Positions 27,351-38,040 of a stretch of DNA of 64,000 bases are shown here, piece by piece; position 1 is the first letter of the stretch; the number at the start of each line of letters is the position of its first letter. Under the pieces are notes generated by a model, which did not search any database, was not told where the DNA came from, and saw only the letters and a program-made list of their open reading frames with translations. The position numbers and the translations under genes were made by a program. The stretch lies in assembly GCF_016597785.1 (NCBI RefSeq), contig NZ_JAENJG010000001.1:1550001-1614000 (forward strand), written 5' to 3'. Source of the stretch: Leucobacter sp. L43. GTDB lineage: Bacteria > Actinomycetota > Actinomycetes > Actinomycetales > Microbacteriaceae.

Positions 27351-28145
27351 TTATGCCCCGCCGCGGAGGAAGTCGATGCCGAACCGCTTGAAGTCTCGCG
27401 CGCCCGGCGCGTTGAAGTGGTGCCGTCCTTCGATCTCCACGAACGTGCCGTTCGGCAGCTGCGAGGCGAGCTGCTTCGAGTCGTCGAAGATGCGATCCTC
27501 GGTGCCGGTCGCGACGAGCACGGGCTGCTGCGGCGGACGCCCCATGTCGGGGTTCTCGTCGCCGAACCGCATACCGCCTGCGAGGGCGATGAGCGCTCCG
27601 AGATCGTTCTCGGGCACGCGCTCGGCGAGCCTGACGTAGTTCTGCGTGGCCTGGTCCGTGACGGGCGTGCCGTGCTCGAGGTAGGCGTTCGCCTGCGCGA
27701 GGTCCAAGCGGCCGAGCGGGCGCCCGTCGGGAATACCGCCCAGCACGGCTCGCTCGATCCGGTCCCCGAGGTCGACCGCCACGTGCCAGCCGACGCGCGC
27801 GCCCAGCGAGTACCCGAGGTAGAGCACCGGGTCGATCATGTACGTGTCGAGGACCGCCTCGACGTCAGAGACCAGGAGCGGCATCTGGTAGTTGCGCGGT
27901 TCGACCGGCTTCTCGCTCATGCCATGCCCGCGCTGATCGATGCCGAGCACGCGGAATCCCTCGCGCAGCAGCCCGCCGACCCAGCCCGTGCTCACCCAGT
28001 TGTCGCGGCAGCTCGACGCGAAGCCGTGCACAGCCAGCACTACGGGAGCGTCATCGTCGCCCCAGGTATAGGTGGCGAGGCGGAACCCCTCTTCCGACAT
28101 CACATACACGGGCTCTGGCATCTCGGGAATCAGCGGGATCGACAC
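27351..28145 (-). CDS. Alpha/beta hydrolase
   Basis: 264 residues with an alpha/beta hydrolase fold. Visible are VHGFASS (oxyanion region), the nucleophile elbow GYSLGARVG with S113, GTEDRIFDD supplying the acid and EGRHHFNAPG with the catalytic histidine. The GTG at 28145 is the best start; upstream in-frame sequence shows no homology-like pattern. The substrate is unknown. It is convergent with the ABC importer operon, 50 bases away. Confidence 0.8.
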   Translation of the reverse strand: MSIPLIPEMPEPVYVMSEEGFRLATYTWGDDDAPVVLAVHGFASSCRDNWVSTGWVGGLLREGFRVLGIDQRGHGMSEKPVEPRNYQMPLLVSDVEAVLDTYMIDPVLYLGYSLGARVGWHVAVDLGDRIERAVLGGIPDGRPLGRLDLAQANAYLEHGTPVTDQATQNYVRLAERVPENDLGALIALAGGMRFGDENPDMGRPPQQPVLVATGTEDRIFDDSKQLASQLPNGTFVEIEGRHHFNAPGARDFKRFGIDFLRGGA

Positions 28146-29241
28146 CCCTCTATTGTGGCGGGTGCGCGGGGCTGGGGGCGGGTCGCGGTCGGTGCGCAGA
28201 CGCCGAGGTGTAGCGGACAAAGTGTACGAGCGGGCGAGCCCATCTGCTGTTGGACTCATCAATTCGCATAATACTGGCTTCCGCAGTGCCCAGTTCCGCG
28301 ATGGTGATATGAACACTTCGAGATGGTGAGGGAAGGTGCCGGGGGGGGCTCGGGCCTCGTGCACGCCTGCTCACACTGCGAGCCCGCATCTCGGCCAAAT
28401 AGAACCCCTGCGGAGATTCAGACCGTGCCCGATCAGTACGGCGCCTAGCGCCACTTCGACGGGGCTGACGACGACCCCATTCCCTGGCGCCGCGTCCTTC
28501 TCGCATATCGCGTCGCAGTGTTCGAACCAATCGTGACCCGCAACAGCCGCCTTAATGGAAAGCTGCTGCGCTTGAGGTAGGTAGTGATCCAGATCGCGCA
28601 GCGTGTTGTCACCGTCAGCCCCTAGAGCAAGACGACACCGTTGACGTACTGGAGCGCCGTCGTGGTGAGGGCGGTCGCCGTGGCGTGCCCGCTTGTGTCT
28701 TCGAGCTCGTTCCGTCAACCCTCGGCAGGGGCGAACACACGCTGGTCTCTTTTACCGACAACCTTACCCACGCGTTCGCATCGATTTGTCCGAGCGCCGA
28801 TTGGTGGCTGTTCGAGCCAAAGCGGCGCCTCCGCACGCTCGGCCCGCTGCGCTGAACGCCGTTCGACGGAGGGCTCGGTGGAGAGCGTTCCGGGCTAGAC
28901 CTACCTGCATCCGTCTATTTGAATCGCGATTTAGGGAGTCGGCAGGCACGTCCTCTAGTGCTCGTGCTGTCGGTCGGACTCGTGGTGGTCGCGTTCTTAT
29001 ACTTCGACATGACGGATTACTCACGGAGTGTTCCGCATTCGTAGAGTCGGTTCTTCATCTAGACAACTCATGCGCTTACAAACGCAGCGGGTGCTGGCCG
29101 CGTCTGACTCCATCGCGGAATAATGAGGAGAAGCGTCACGGGCTCGAAACGGTAGCTCGGAAACGTCGAATTTTGCGAGACATAGTTCGTACCTAGGCAC
29201 GGTTGAAAAGTCGGAAGGACGGTTGCATCGCCTTCAACCTG
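28146..29241. other. 1.1-kb stretch without a convincing gene
   Basis: No frame here shows actinobacterial codon use over a useful length, and stops are frequent on both strands. Composition shifts from GC-rich to more AT-rich from left to right, toward the TPR gene. The most protein-like frame is on the minus strand around 28371-28640. I see no tRNA, no paired terminal repeats and no transposase remnant. It looks like the eroded flank of acquired DNA. Confidence 0.5.
28371..28718 (-). pseudogene. Possible remnant or orphan small ORF
   Basis: A 115-codon frame starting with TTG. The first 30 residues look like random arginine-rich sequence, but the remainder (from ALGADGDNTLRDLDHYLPQ on) is less biased and contains tryptophan, cysteines and a plausible mixed composition. 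I do not recognise the family. It may be a fragment of a decayed gene or chance. Confidence 0.25.
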
Positions 29242-31755
29242 TCATCTTCCTGACTTCCGCCAGGCTTCACGAACTTTTTCATCTTCGAGAAGAAACTCAC
29301 TATTGATGGAAGATTCAAAGATCTCATCGGGATCTCCCTCGACAGCATCACGGAAACTCGTGAAGGCTTGAACACTCTCTGCCAACTTACCTTGCTGCGC
29401 CAGGGTGATTCCGAGTGACATCTGATGTTCACCCTGACTCGTCTTTGCGTAAAGTTCCCTAAAGAGCATTTCCGCATCTGAGAACTGACCTAAGTTGTCG
29501 TACGCAGCCGCAAGGTGCCATTTCAAATCCACCGTTACTTCTTCCGAGAGGTCCGCAGTCGAAAGCGCGACCCTTAAGAAGCCTGCAGACTTCGTCCAGT
29601 GTCGTTGCGAGAACGCATCACGTCCGCGTTGTGCGGCATACTTTTCACTCTTCTGGCCAAGCTCTATACACGTGGCCAAGTCGGCTTCTGCCTGAGTAAA
29701 TTCTCGTCGCTCCGAATGTACGATTGCCCTGTGCTCGAACGCAGTTATCGCCTCGGCGTTGATCTCGATTGCTGAGTTAATACTCGTCAACGCCTCTTCA
29801 AGACGCTCCAGCATGGTTAGGATGCACCCTCGTTCTACGTGCAGGGTGGCCTTTCTTGGAGAGAGCTCTATCGCTCGATCGATGTCAGCTAAGGCGTTGT
29901 CCAAGTCGCCATTCTTCTTCCAATAGGAAGACCTCGTTGCAAGAACAAAAAAATCATCAGCACCAGCCAAGGCAACTGCTGAATTTAGGTGCAGAAGTTC
30001 CTCGTCACTGTTTCCCCGCAAGTTCGCGAGGTGGGCAAGGTCGAGCTCAAGTCGCACTGGCTGAGTCTCAAGAAGAGACGCAGTATGAATATCGTCTCGC
30101 GCGGATGCGAATCTCTGGCACGCTACATATCCGCTCGCGCGCAACCGATAAGTTTCCGCATTGAAAGCGCCTCGCTCGATATCCTTAGCCACGATGTCAA
30201 AAGCTCTATCATGAAGCTGAACATGATGAAGTACTTTTTGCCTTGTGTTCACAATGTGCAGGTCTTCGGGCGCACGGGTAGTAAGACGCTCGAAAAGCGA
30301 AATACCGGCGTCGATTTGCCCAGCCCGCACGAGAGTCTCGGCTTTATGGATCAAAATTCCGACTGAAGGGTACTTGTCACCTTCGAGAGCTTCCAGCGCC
30401 TCGAAGTCACTTAACGAATCTTCGAATTGACCCTTGTAAGCGAACAGCATCGCTCTAGCAAACAAGGCCCTCTTTTGCCGAAATCCTTCGAGCCCCCGGA
30501 CCGCGAGTGTCAGCTCTTCAAGCGCTCGACCATACAGTGACCGATCAATTAGAGCAATCGCTGTTTCGAAATGAACTTGTGCCTGAGAGATCCCAGCGTC
30601 TAGCGCAGCCGTGAAGTCACTTTTTGAGGCTTCTTCATCTGCAAGAAACATAAAAGCACGCGCCCTTAGAAGCAGCGCATGCGTGTCCTTAGGTCGCATA
30701 AGAAGCACAAAGTTCAGGTCGGCGACCGCAGCTTCTGCATCATGTACGCCTAAGGATCTGGCCGCCATTTCTCGCACCGTGGAAACCGAAATCTCGTCAC
30801 CGTCATCCATGACGATCGTGCGAAGGTGTTCAGAGAGGTTCAAGGACACGTGCTCATCATCACTCACTCGAACTTCCGCGCGTCCCATATGAGCGTCCAC
30901 ATCCTGAGGGTCGAGACGAACCGCAGATTCAAAAGAACTAAGAGCATCCTCCCGCCTTCCCGCTCTCATGCAAGCGGCACCGAAGAGACGGTGAACTGTG
31001 GCTTCAAAGGCGTGGTCTTTGACCATCGGCTCCAACAGCTCGAGTGCGGCGGTCGGGTCCTCTCTGGAAAGGAGAAGTTCCGCTTTCTGAACCATGTAGA
31101 GGAGATTACTTTTGTCAAACTCTAGTGCTCGGTCAATATCCCGTAACGCAAGTTCGACGTCTGCTGCACGGAGTCGGGCCCGGAAAGCATAGAGCCATGG
31201 CCACCGCTCAAACTCCACAATTAAGTCTTCAACTGTTGAGAGAGCTGAATCGGACGCTCCTGAACGAAACTCGCTTACGGCCCTTGATGCCCTCGCCGCG
31301 ACGCTTTTAGTGGATCGATCTTTTAGATCACTCTTAGTCCACCAGTACTCGAGCGACCCCACGACGCAAATGCTGAGAGCAATTACCAAGACAAAAATCA
31401 CGCCGATCGCATCGATACTCCATTCAGCAGGGTACGGAGTGAATTGCATTCTTGAGCTCTGCAGCGCAAAAATCGCGAAGGCAAGCGTCACAAGCCAAAT
31501 GAACCAGGCAAGCAGGAGAAGTGATCTTGCCAATGAGTCAACGACAAGCGCATCTCGAAAGGCCCTTGCCGTATTCTCAACTTCCCGGTCGGTAACGCCA
31601 CCGTTCGAACCTCCACCAGTCAAAGTGGCAAGAGCAGAATCCGTTCTCGAAATCGCGAGATCCCTCTGGGCTCGAACTCTAACTGACGCGAAGCCCACTA
31701 CAAAAACCGTCGCTGTCAGACTTGCGGCAATTGCGCCCAACGCACCAGCTAGCAT
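29242..31755 (-). CDS. Large membrane-anchored TPR-repeat protein, AT-richer than its neighbours
   Basis: 837 residues. Three hydrophobic segments lie at about residues 4-28, 75-100 and 115-138. From about residue 160 to 820 the chain is a long series of tetratricopeptide-like repeats with the A/Y/F spacing pattern, for example LRDIDRALEFDKSNLLYMVQ, EDALSSFESAVRLDPQD and NALADIDRAIELSPRKATL. TPR solenoids bind protein partners; the topology suggests a membrane-tethered cytoplasmic scaffold. Codon use and base composition are visibly lower in GC than all flanking genes. Its ATG is only 6 bases behind the nrdF stop and has no Shine-Dalgarno site. Function unknown; likely acquired. Confidence 0.8.
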   Translation of the reverse strand: MLAGALGAIAASLTATVFVVGFASVRVRAQRDLAISRTDSALATLTGGGSNGGVTDREVENTARAFRDALVVDSLARSLLLLAWFIWLVTLAFAIFALQSSRMQFTPYPAEWSIDAIGVIFVLVIALSICVVGSLEYWWTKSDLKDRSTKSVAARASRAVSEFRSGASDSALSTVEDLIVEFERWPWLYAFRARLRAADVELALRDIDRALEFDKSNLLYMVQKAELLLSREDPTAALELLEPMVKDHAFEATVHRLFGAACMRAGRREDALSSFESAVRLDPQDVDAHMGRAEVRVSDDEHVSLNLSEHLRTIVMDDGDEISVSTVREMAARSLGVHDAEAAVADLNFVLLMRPKDTHALLLRARAFMFLADEEASKSDFTAALDAGISQAQVHFETAIALIDRSLYGRALEELTLAVRGLEGFRQKRALFARAMLFAYKGQFEDSLSDFEALEALEGDKYPSVGILIHKAETLVRAGQIDAGISLFERLTTRAPEDLHIVNTRQKVLHHVQLHDRAFDIVAKDIERGAFNAETYRLRASGYVACQRFASARDDIHTASLLETQPVRLELDLAHLANLRGNSDEELLHLNSAVALAGADDFFVLATRSSYWKKNGDLDNALADIDRAIELSPRKATLHVERGCILTMLERLEEALTSINSAIEINAEAITAFEHRAIVHSERREFTQAEADLATCIELGQKSEKYAAQRGRDAFSQRHWTKSAGFLRVALSTADLSEEVTVDLKWHLAAAYDNLGQFSDAEMLFRELYAKTSQGEHQMSLGITLAQQGKLAESVQAFTSFRDAVEGDPDEIFESSINSEFLLEDEKVREAWRKSGR

Positions 31756-31761
31756 TGCAGT

Positions 31762-32763
<1,002 letters not shown>

Positions 32764-32783
32764 CTATGCGCGGGTTGGGCGCA

Positions 32784-34967
32784 TCACAGCATGCAGCTGA
32801 CGCACTCCGACATGTCCGTGCCCTCGAGCGCGAGCTGCCGCAGACGGATGTAGTAGATCGTCTTGATGCCCTTGCGCCATGCGTAGATCTGCGCCTTGTT
32901 GATGTCGCGCGTCGACGCCGTGTCTTTGAAGAACAGCGTGAGCGACAGGCCCTGATCGACGTGCTGCGTGGCCGCGGCGTAGGTGTCGATGATCTTCTCC
33001 GGGCCGATCTCGTACGCGTCGGTGTAGTACTCGAGGTTCTCGTTCGTCATGAACGGAGCCGGGTAGTACACGCGCCCGAGCTTGCCTTCCTTGCGGATCT
33101 CGATCTTCGACGCGATCGGGTGGATCGAGCTCGTCGAGTTGTTGATGTACGAGATCGAGCCGGTCGGCGGCACGGCCTGCAGGTTCTGGTTGTAGATGCC
33201 GTGCTGCATCACGCTGGCCTTGAGCTCGAGCCAGTCCGCCTGGTTCGGGATCACGATGCCCGCCTGCTGGAACAGCTCGGCGACGCGCGCCGTCGCCGGC
33301 GCCCACTCCTGCTCGGTGTACTTGTCGAAGAACTCGCCCGACGCGTACTGCGAGTCCTCGAAACCGCCGAAGACGCTCTTTCGTTCGATCGCGATGCGGT
33401 TCGAGGCCTGCAGCGCGTGGAACAGCACGGTGTAGAAGTAGATGTTCGTGAAGTCGATGCCCTCTTCCGAGCCGTAGTGCACGTGCTCACGAGCGAGGTA
33501 GCCGTGCAGGTTCATCTGGCCGAGGCCGATGGCGTGCGACTGATCGTTGCCGTCCTCGATCGAGCGCACGGAGGAGATGTGGCTCTGATCGCTGACCGAG
33601 GTGAGGGCGCGGATCGCGAGTTCGACGGTGCCGCCGAGGTTGCCGCCGTCCATCGCCGCGGCGATGTTCATCGAGCCGAGGTTGCAGGAGATGTCCTTGC
33701 CGATGTCGCCGTAGCTCAGGTCCTCGTTGTACGTGGTCGGCGTGTTGACCTGGAGGATCTCGGAGCACAGGTTCGACATGTTGATGCGGCCCTTGATGGG
33801 GTTCGCCCGGTTCACGGTGTCTTCGAACACGATGTAGGGGTAGCCCGACTCGAACTGCAGCTCGGCGATCGTCTGGAAGAAGTGGCGCGCGTTGATCTTC
33901 GTCTTCTTGATGCGCGCGTCGTCGACCATCTCCGAGTACTTCTCGGAGATCGAGATGTCGCCGAAGGGCACGCCGTAGACGCGCTCGACGTCGTACGGCG
34001 AGAACAGGTACATGTCCTCGCCCTTCTTGGCGAGTTCGAACGTGATGTCGGGGATCACGACGCCGAGCGACAGCGTCTTGATGCGGATCTTCTCGTCGGC
34101 GTTCTCGCGCTTCGTGTCGAGGAAACGCATGATGTCGGGGTGGTGCGCCGACAGGTAGACGGCGCCGGCGCCCTGACGCGCGCCGAGCTGGTTGGCGTAG
34201 CTGAAGCTGTCTTCGAGCAGCTTCATCACGGGGATGATGCCGGAGGACTGGTTCTCGATCTTCTTGATCGGCGCCCCGGTCTCGCGAATGTTCGAGAGCA
34301 GGAGCGCGACGCCGCCGCCGCGCTTCGAGAGCTGCAGCGACGAGTTGATGCCGCGCGAGATCGACTCCATGTTGTCTTCGATGCGGAGCAGGAAGCAGGA
34401 GACGAGCTCGCCGCGCTGCGCCTTGCCGAGGTTCAGGAAGGTGGGCGTCGCCGGCTGGAACCGGCCCGACACGATCTCCCGCACGAGTCCCCGGGCGAGT
34501 TCACGGTCGCCCTCGGCGAGGCCGAGCGCCGACATGACGACGCGGTCCTCGAAGCGCTCGAGGTAGCGCTTGCCGTCGAACGTCTTCAGGGCGTAGGAGG
34601 TGAAGAACTTGAAGGCGCCGAGGAACGTCGGGAAGCGGAACTTCATCGCGTACGCTTCGTTCGTCAGCTCTTCGATGAACGGCACCCCGTACTGCTCGAT
34701 CAGTGCCGACTCGTAGTAGTCGTTGTCGATCAGGTAGCGCATGCGCTCTTCGAAGTTGTGGAAGAACACCATGTTCTGGTTGACGTGCTGCAAGAAGTAC
34801 TGACGGGCAGCCTCTCGGTCGCGGTCGAACTGAATGTTCCCGTCGGCGTCGTAGAGGTTGAGCATCGCGTTCAGCGCGTGATAATCCATGTCGCTGATCT
34901 TCGACGATTCGAGTCCGGGCTCCATCACCGCAGGTGCCGTGTCAGCCGTTGTTACTGTCGAGACCAA
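32784..34967 (-). CDS. nrdE: Class Ib ribonucleotide reductase large subunit
   Basis: 727 residues. Active-site cysteines are seen in [19 protein letters not shown] and ISCNLGSMN, and the C-terminal swinging thiols in CVSCML. The TTG start at 34967 gives 26 residues before [16 protein letters not shown], the length usual in actinobacterial NrdE, and overlaps the nrdI stop by 16 bases; ATG codons at 34925 and 34889 are alternatives. The enzyme reduces ribonucleoside diphosphates with electrons from NrdH. Confidence 0.95.
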   Translation of the reverse strand: MVSTVTTADTAPAVMEPGLESSKISDMDYHALNAMLNLYDADGNIQFDRDREAARQYFLQHVNQNMVFFHNFEERMRYLIDNDYYESALIEQYGVPFIEELTNEAYAMKFRFPTFLGAFKFFTSYALKTFDGKRYLERFEDRVVMSALGLAEGDRELARGLVREIVSGRFQPATPTFLNLGKAQRGELVSCFLLRIEDNMESISRGINSSLQLSKRGGGVALLLSNIRETGAPIKKIENQSSGIIPVMKLLEDSFSYANQLGARQGAGAVYLSAHHPDIMRFLDTKRENADEKIRIKTLSLGVVIPDITFELAKKGEDMYLFSPYDVERVYGVPFGDISISEKYSEMVDDARIKKTKINARHFFQTIAELQFESGYPYIVFEDTVNRANPIKGRINMSNLCSEILQVNTPTTYNEDLSYGDIGKDISCNLGSMNIAAAMDGGNLGGTVELAIRALTSVSDQSHISSVRSIEDGNDQSHAIGLGQMNLHGYLAREHVHYGSEEGIDFTNIYFYTVLFHALQASNRIAIERKSVFGGFEDSQYASGEFFDKYTEQEWAPATARVAELFQQAGIVIPNQADWLELKASVMQHGIYNQNLQAVPPTGSISYINNSTSSIHPIASKIEIRKEGKLGRVYYPAPFMTNENLEYYTDAYEIGPEKIIDTYAAATQHVDQGLSLTLFFKDTASTRDINKAQIYAWRKGIKTIYYIRLRQLALEGTDMSECVSCML

Positions 34968-35353
34968 AACTGTTCCAATCCTTCTTGGACGGCGATGACG
35001 TCGTCCGGCGTTCCAAAGAGTTCAAATCGGTAGAGGAAGGGCACTTGGCACTTCCTGGCGACGATGTCGCCGGCGATTCCGTAGGCCTCACCGAAGTTGG
35101 TGTTGCCCGCGGCGATCACCCCGCGCAGGTGCTTGCGGTTCTCCTCGACGTTGAGGAACTTGATGACCTGCTTCGGCACGGCCCGTGTTTCCGGGCCGCC
35201 TCCGTATGTGGGGAGCAGCAGTACGTAGGGCTCGGTCGCCCGGAGCGGCTCGTCGCCCGCGCGTACCGGGATCCGCTCGGCCGGACGGCCGAGCTTCTCG
35301 ACGAACCGGTGCGTGTTGCCGGAGACGCTGGAGAAGTAGACGAGATCCGCCAT
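34952..35353 (-). CDS. nrdI: Flavodoxin-like protein NrdI
   Basis: 133 residues. The FMN-binding loop [12 protein letters not shown] and LLLPTYGGG, followed by [19 protein letters not shown], are characteristic. NrdI generates the oxidant that assembles the dimanganese-tyrosyl radical in NrdF. AAGGAGGAG precedes the ATG. It lies 77 bases behind nrdH and overlaps the proposed nrdE start. Confidence 0.95.
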   Translation of the reverse strand: MADLVYFSSVSGNTHRFVEKLGRPAERIPVRAGDEPLRATEPYVLLLPTYGGGPETRAVPKQVIKFLNVEENRKHLRGVIAAGNTNFGEAYGIAGDIVARKCQVPFLYRFELFGTPDDVIAVQEGLEQFWSRQ

Positions 35354-35430
35354 GCGCTCCTCCTTCTTCCAGCGCCGAAAATACTGAATGGGGCGAGAAC
35401 CATGCGTGTTCCCGCCCCGTCCCATCAGCC

Positions 35431-35664
35431 TTACGCGAGGCGACCCGCGAGCTCCGAGATCTTGTCGGGGCGGAAGCCCGACCAGTGCTCGTCGTCGGTC
35501 ACCACGACGGGAGCCTGCAGGTAGCCGAGCTCCTTCACCGCTTCGAGCGCCGTTTCGTCTTGTGAGAGATCGAGAATGTCGTACTCGATGCCCTTGCTGT
35601 CGAGCGCCCGGTAGGTCGCCGTGCACTGTACGCACGACGGCTTGGTGTATACGGTGATCGCCAT
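35431..35664 (-). CDS. nrdH: Glutaredoxin-like protein NrdH
   Basis: 77 residues with the redox pair CVQC at positions 11-14 and the NrdH-specific C-terminal WSGFRPDKI. It passes electrons from thioredoxin reductase to NrdE. First gene of nrdHIEF, with GAAGGG before the ATG. Confidence 0.95.
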   Translation of the reverse strand: MAITVYTKPSCVQCTATYRALDSKGIEYDILDLSQDETALEAVKELGYLQAPVVVTDDEHWSGFRPDKISELAGRLA

Positions 35665-35705
35665 GTCACGCCCTTCGGTAAAAATCTCTTCCGCCCCGTC
35701 CGAGG

Positions 35706-35770
35706 CACTACATCTAGTGAACCACACCGGGGCCGACCACAACATGATGTAGTTACACCAATGTAGTTTT
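35706..35770 (-). promoter_or_regulatory. NrdR-box-like sites upstream of nrdH
   Basis: Three related motifs lie 40-110 bases before nrdH: CACTACATCTAGTG at 35706-35719 with perfect 5-base arms, and, read on the minus strand, AACTACATCATGTTG (35740-35754) and AAAACTACATTGGTGT (35755-35770). The shared CTACAT core matches the pattern of NrdR boxes, the sites of the universal repressor of ribonucleotide reductase operons. Confidence 0.6.
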
Positions 35771-35781
35771 GCACCGACTTT

Positions 35782-35795
35782 TCCCGGATCCGGGA
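35782..35795. promoter_or_regulatory. Perfect 14-bp palindrome TCCCGGATCCGGGA
   Basis: A complete 14-base palindrome just upstream of the NrdR-like sites. It could be a regulator site or a small hairpin; nothing in the sequence decides which. Confidence 0.35.
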
Positions 35796-35842
35796 GCCGG
35801 ATTGGGGAGAACTTTCGGCGCGTTTTCGCACTTCTCCCTCAC

Positions 35843-35885
35843 TTATCCACAACGTCGTCGGCCCCAAAAAATTCCACTTTCCACA
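35843..35885. promoter_or_regulatory. DnaA box upstream of the nrd operon
   Basis: TTATCCACA at 35843-35851 is a perfect match to the DnaA-box consensus. A weaker relative, CTTTCCACA (7 of 9), lies at 35877-35885. In Escherichia coli DnaA regulates ribonucleotide reductase genes, so a similar role is plausible. Confidence 0.45.
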
Positions 35886-35926
35886 CACGTCTCGGCGTGT
35901 CGGGCGAGGGGTCGGATGAGCACCCC

Positions 35927-36331
35927 TCAACTCACCGGAACAGGCCACAGCAGCTCCCTTCCATCGGCCTGAAACCAGCGCAGCACGAGCAGCGCATCGG
36001 GAGCGCCGGAGGCGACCTCGGCCCGTGAGCCGCGCAGCACTACGCGCAGCCGCTCACCGGGCAGCACGGTGCGCGGCAGCGACAGGCCCAGCAGCCCATC
36101 GCCCGCGAGGGAGAAGCGGACCGCATCCAGAGCCATCGCGCTCGTGTTCTCCACTTCGATCACCCCGCTCGCCGACCGCTGAGCCACCCGCCAGGGAACG
36201 ACGACCGCACCCTGCGAGGCCTCCTGCGCCGACACCGCAGCGCCGACCGCCGCGCGCGGGACCACGGCCGCGAGGGCAGGGGCCGCGGCCGAACGCGGTT
36301 GCAGCCGGGCTGAGAGGCGGAAGGGGATCAT
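35927..36331 (-). CDS. Hypothetical protein, probable beta-sandwich
   Basis: 134 residues starting with MIPFRLSARLQPRSAA. After an alanine-rich N terminus the chain alternates short hydrophobic and polar strands (VIEVENTSAMALDAVRFSLA, LPGERLRVVLRGS), which suggests an immunoglobulin-like sandwich. I do not recognise the family. The ATG at 36376 upstream is in frame but 36331 gives a more natural start. No partner gene is evident. Confidence 0.5.
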   Translation of the reverse strand: MIPFRLSARLQPRSAAAPALAAVVPRAAVGAAVSAQEASQGAVVVPWRVAQRSASGVIEVENTSAMALDAVRFSLAGDGLLGLSLPRTVLPGERLRVVLRGSRAEVASGAPDALLVLRWFQADGRELLWPVPVS

Positions 36332-36471
36332 GTGTCGATGATCGCGGAACCCACCGACATTCATGGGGCGCGCCAACAGTCATATGGAGCGCCTCTGCTC
36401 GCGCGGTGACGGCCCGTCACTGACATCAGCACGAAGGCGACTCACCCCGGGCCACCCCGTCTGACCCTGGC

Positions 36472-37374
36472 TCACTCCGGCAGATACTCCTCCAACGCCA
36501 GAAGCGCCGGCTGCGAGCGCTCATCGGCGACCGCAGCGGCCCCGACCGCGCAAGCTGCGGCGAGCGCCGCGTCCTCCGGCACACCACTGATGAGCGCCGC
36601 TACGAGCGCGGCGCAGAACGCGTCACCCGCGCCCACGGTGCTGCGCACCGCCACTGCCCGCGACGAGGCACGCGCCACGACGACGCCGTCGCGCAGCAGC
36701 TTCGCGCCATCGGCCCCAAGACTGACGGCCACGAGCGGGCCGGCGGCGCGAGCGTCGCCGCCCGCGGCCTCACGACCGGCACCCGAAGCACCGCCCGCCC
36801 GGTCCCCGTGCAGGGCCGGGATCGCCGCGAACTCGGTCTCATTCACGATCACGAGATCCGCGCGCTGCAGCACCTCTGCCGGCAGCTCAGCCGCAGGAGC
36901 CGCGTTGACCGCGAAGAAACCCGTGCAGGCGCGCGCCGCATCGACGACGACGGACATCGGCACCTCGAGCTGCACGAGCACCGCCTCACCGGGGGCGAAC
37001 GCGTCGGCCGACACCGCCACCGCCGCATTCGCCCCGGGGCACACGCTGATCTGATTCTCCCCGGCGGCGTCGATGCCGATCAGCGCCACGCCGGTCGGCT
37101 CGCTCGCCGTGCGCACCCCCGACGCCTCCACCCCGGCATCGACGAGCGCGGCGCGCACCAGCGCCCCATCCGGGTCGTCGCCCACCGCGCCGATCATCCG
37201 AGTCGTGATGCCGAGCGCTGCGGCGGCGATCGCCTGATTCGCGCCCTTGCCGCCCGGCAATCGTGAGAAGGTTCCCCCGCCCACCGTCTCCCCGGGGCGC
37301 GGCAGCGTCGCCGTGCGAGCGATGAGATCGATGTTGATGCTGCCGACGACGGCAAGGCGGGGCGAACGCGGCAT
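36472..37374 (-). CDS. rbsK: Ribokinase, PfkB family
   Basis: 300 residues. PfkB signatures are present: LPGGKGANQAIAAAALG near the N terminus and STVGAGDAFCAALVAAL with the catalytic aspartate near the C terminus. N-terminal GSINIDLI is typical of ribokinases, which make ribose 5-phosphate. A glycine/alanine-rich insertion (about residues 205-225) is unusual but does not touch a motif. It follows rlmH on the same strand after 47 bases. Confidence 0.85.
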   Translation of the reverse strand: MPRSPRLAVVGSINIDLIARTATLPRPGETVGGGTFSRLPGGKGANQAIAAAALGITTRMIGAVGDDPDGALVRAALVDAGVEASGVRTASEPTGVALIGIDAAGENQISVCPGANAAVAVSADAFAPGEAVLVQLEVPMSVVVDAARACTGFFAVNAAPAAELPAEVLQRADLVIVNETEFAAIPALHGDRAGGASGAGREAAGGDARAAGPLVAVSLGADGAKLLRDGVVVARASSRAVAVRSTVGAGDAFCAALVAALISGVPEDAALAAACAVGAAAVADERSQPALLALEEYLPE

Positions 37375-37421
37375 TGCGGACCTTCCTGGAGAGCGGAGAA
37401 CTGCGGGCGATCCGGATCGCA

Positions 37422-37880
37422 TCACACGTGATGGTACGAGCGGTTCGCCGATATCTCCTGCGAACGATACAACTGCTCGACGAGCATGAGGCGCACGAGC
37501 TGGTGCGGGAAGACGAGCTGAGACAGGCTCCACACGAAGTCGGCGCGCGACCGCACCCGGTCATCCACGCCGTACGCGCCGCCGATGATCACCGTGACCG
37601 TTTTGCCCGAATCGAACGCCCCCTGCAGGGTGCGCGCGAGCGACGGAGAGTCGACGTTGCGGCCGCGTTCGTCGAGCAGCACGACGAACGCGTCGCGATC
37701 CAGCTTGCCGAGCAGCCGGTCGGACTCCTCGGCCCGGGCCGCATCGCCCTCCCGCGACGAATGCGGCAGCAACTGCCACGCCGCGTCGAACGGCTTGCGC
37801 AGCCGCTTCTCGTACCGGCCGATGCCGTCGGACACCCAGCTCTCGTGCTTCTTGCCGACGGCGAGGATTCTGACGCTCAC
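37422..37880 (-). CDS. rlmH: 23S rRNA (pseudouridine1915-N3)-methyltransferase RlmH
   Basis: 152 residues, the usual size. The SPOUT methyltransferase knot is seen in VVLLDERGRN and VIIGGAYGVDD, and the conserved C terminus LVRLMLVEQLYRSQEI is complete. It methylates a pseudouridine in helix 69 of the large ribosomal subunit. GTG start at 37880; GTG or GTC codons nearby make the exact start uncertain by two residues. Confidence 0.95.
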   Translation of the reverse strand: MSVRILAVGKKHESWVSDGIGRYEKRLRKPFDAAWQLLPHSSREGDAARAEESDRLLGKLDRDAFVVLLDERGRNVDSPSLARTLQGAFDSGKTVTVIIGGAYGVDDRVRSRADFVWSLSQLVFPHQLVRLMLVEQLYRSQEISANRSYHHV

Positions 37881-38040
37881 GCTCCACAGTCTGCCAGCAC
37901 CGCGCACCTGTTCACCTGAGGGCCATGCGCCGTTCCCAGCCCGTCATTCGCAGTTCGCCCGCTGATCAATCGACGCTCGTAGCGTGATCTCGGCCCCGAA
38001 TCTGGGCCAACGTCAACAGCGAAGGATCTCGAAACCTCAC

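Noticed and set aside
32766..35033. 755-codon plus-strand frame across nrdE
   Set aside because: Antisense shadow of the nrd genes, composed of repetitive Val, Asp, Arg and Leu.
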